Assembly: GCF_928381705.1 (NCBI RefSeq)
Contig: NZ_CAKMSR010000011.1
Coordinates: 1 to 64,000, forward strand
Source: Rothia nasimurium
GTDB lineage: Bacteria; Actinomycetota; Actinomycetes; Actinomycetales; Micrococcaceae
DNA length: 64,000 bases
Direction: 5' to 3'
Under the pieces are notes generated by a model, which made no database searches, was not told where the DNA came from, and saw only the letters and a list, made by a program, of their open reading frames with translations. Positions 63,728 to 64,000 of this stretch are shown one piece after another. Positions within the stretch are counted from its first letter, which is position 1; each line of letters starts with the position of its first letter. Both the position numbers and the translations under genes were made by a program.

Positions 63728-64000
63728 ATGAAAGGCTGGCTTTTTCTTGTTATCGCAATAGTTGGCGAAGTAATCGCAACATCCGCATTAAAATCTAGCG
63801 AGGGCTTTACTAAGCTTGCCCCTTCCGCCGTTGTCATAATCGGTTATGGCATCGCATTTTATTTTCTTTCTCTGGTTCTGAAATCCATCCCTGTCGGTGT
63901 TGCTTATGCAGTCTGGTCGGGACTCGGCGTCGTCATAATTACAGCCATTGCCTGGTTGCTTCATGGGCAAAAGCTTGATGCGTGGGGCTTTGTAGGTATG
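63728..64000 (+). CDS. qacE/qacEdelta1: QacE or QacE-delta-1 SMR efflux protein (5' part)
   Basis: The first 91 codons: [20 protein letters not shown] with Glu14 in the first helix, then [20 protein letters not shown]. It exports quaternary ammonium compounds. The window ends before the site where qacE and qacE-delta-1 differ, so the two cannot be told apart; the 3' conserved segment of clinical integrons normally has the delta form. ATG at 63728. Confidence 0.93.

Larger units (their letters stand above)
61848..64000 (+). mobile_element. Class 1 integron, partial
   Basis: It includes truncated intI1, Pc promoter, attI1, one aadA2 cassette and the 5' part of the 3' conserved segment (qacE/qacE-delta-1). 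sul1 would lie beyond the window. The integron runs off the right edge. Codon style and composition differ from the flanking core genes. Confidence 0.95.

Overview
The window looks like the replication-origin region of a high-GC actinomycete of the Micrococcaceae, most like Rothia. The basis is the gene order rpmH-dnaA-dnaN-recF-dciA(DUF721)-gyrB-gyrA-DUF3566-tRNA-Ile-DLW39-tRNA-Ala to the right of the origin, and rnpA-yidD-yidC-khpB-rsmG-parA-parB with trxA-trxB-murJ-cca to the left. The gene content is actinobacterial (DciA, DLW-39 peptide, DUF3566, murJ plus a pseudokinase-like partner). The genus is an inference from protein style and layout, not from a search.

Layout. 1-982: 5' end of a 16S rRNA gene on the minus strand with leader and promoters. 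983-8304: a luciferase-like monooxygenase, a two-component system, a DUF421 protein, hemD, an Abi-like HEPN protein, an AlkD-type repair protein and a TetR regulator. 8345-11566: dnaB carrying two inteins, one of which looks class 3. 11651-17312: small membrane proteins, a siderophore-interacting protein, glycerate kinase, an SMR exporter and a DUF418 protein. 17431-19331: rplI-rpsR-ssb-rpsF. 19508-25323: TM2 protein, an envelope protein, an ABC exporter, a SatD-like protein with a 46-bp palindrome at its start, and cca. 25416-30423: Nudix, murJ, pseudokinase, trxB, trxA. 30424-34502: parAB with most of eight parS sites. 35117-38358: rsmG-khpB-yidC-yidD-rnpA-rpmH. 38359-40885: oriC/dnaA region. 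40886-49404: dnaN to DUF3566. 49556-53132: tRNA-Ile, DLW-39 peptide, and two copies of a tRNA-Ala plus 5S rRNA unit flanking a phosphate-transport operon and an AAA ATPase. 53365-60642: gltS, a frameshifted membrane protein, a Lys/Ala-rich protein, an AAA ATPase behind a 60-bp AT-rich palindrome, ppiA, a rhomboid protease and a PepSY lipoprotein. 60968-64000: acquired DNA, namely a complete 880-bp IS6100 joined to a class 1 integron (truncated intI1 with a strong PcS promoter, attI1, the aadA2 streptomycin/spectinomycin cassette, attC, and the start of qacE/qacE-delta-1).

How it works together. Most genes point away from oriC. The left arm is mostly on the minus strand and the right arm mostly on plus, so replication and transcription are co-oriented. 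DnaA, DnaN, RecF, DciA, gyrase and the DnaB helicase cover initiation and elongation. ParA, ParB and parS segregate the origin. RnpA, YidC and KhpB cover tRNA maturation and membrane insertion. The right end shows a resistance integron acquired by a chromosomal core region: IS6100 cuts a host glutaredoxin-like gene on one side and the integron integrase on the other, which fixes the aadA2 cassette in place under PcS.

The least explained signals are the two AT-rich palindromes abutting the starts of the SatD-like and AAA ATPase genes, the tRNA-Ala/5S duplication, the DnaA-box and TGTAATTACA cluster shared between oriC and 59.8-60.0 kb, and the dual-intein helicase.
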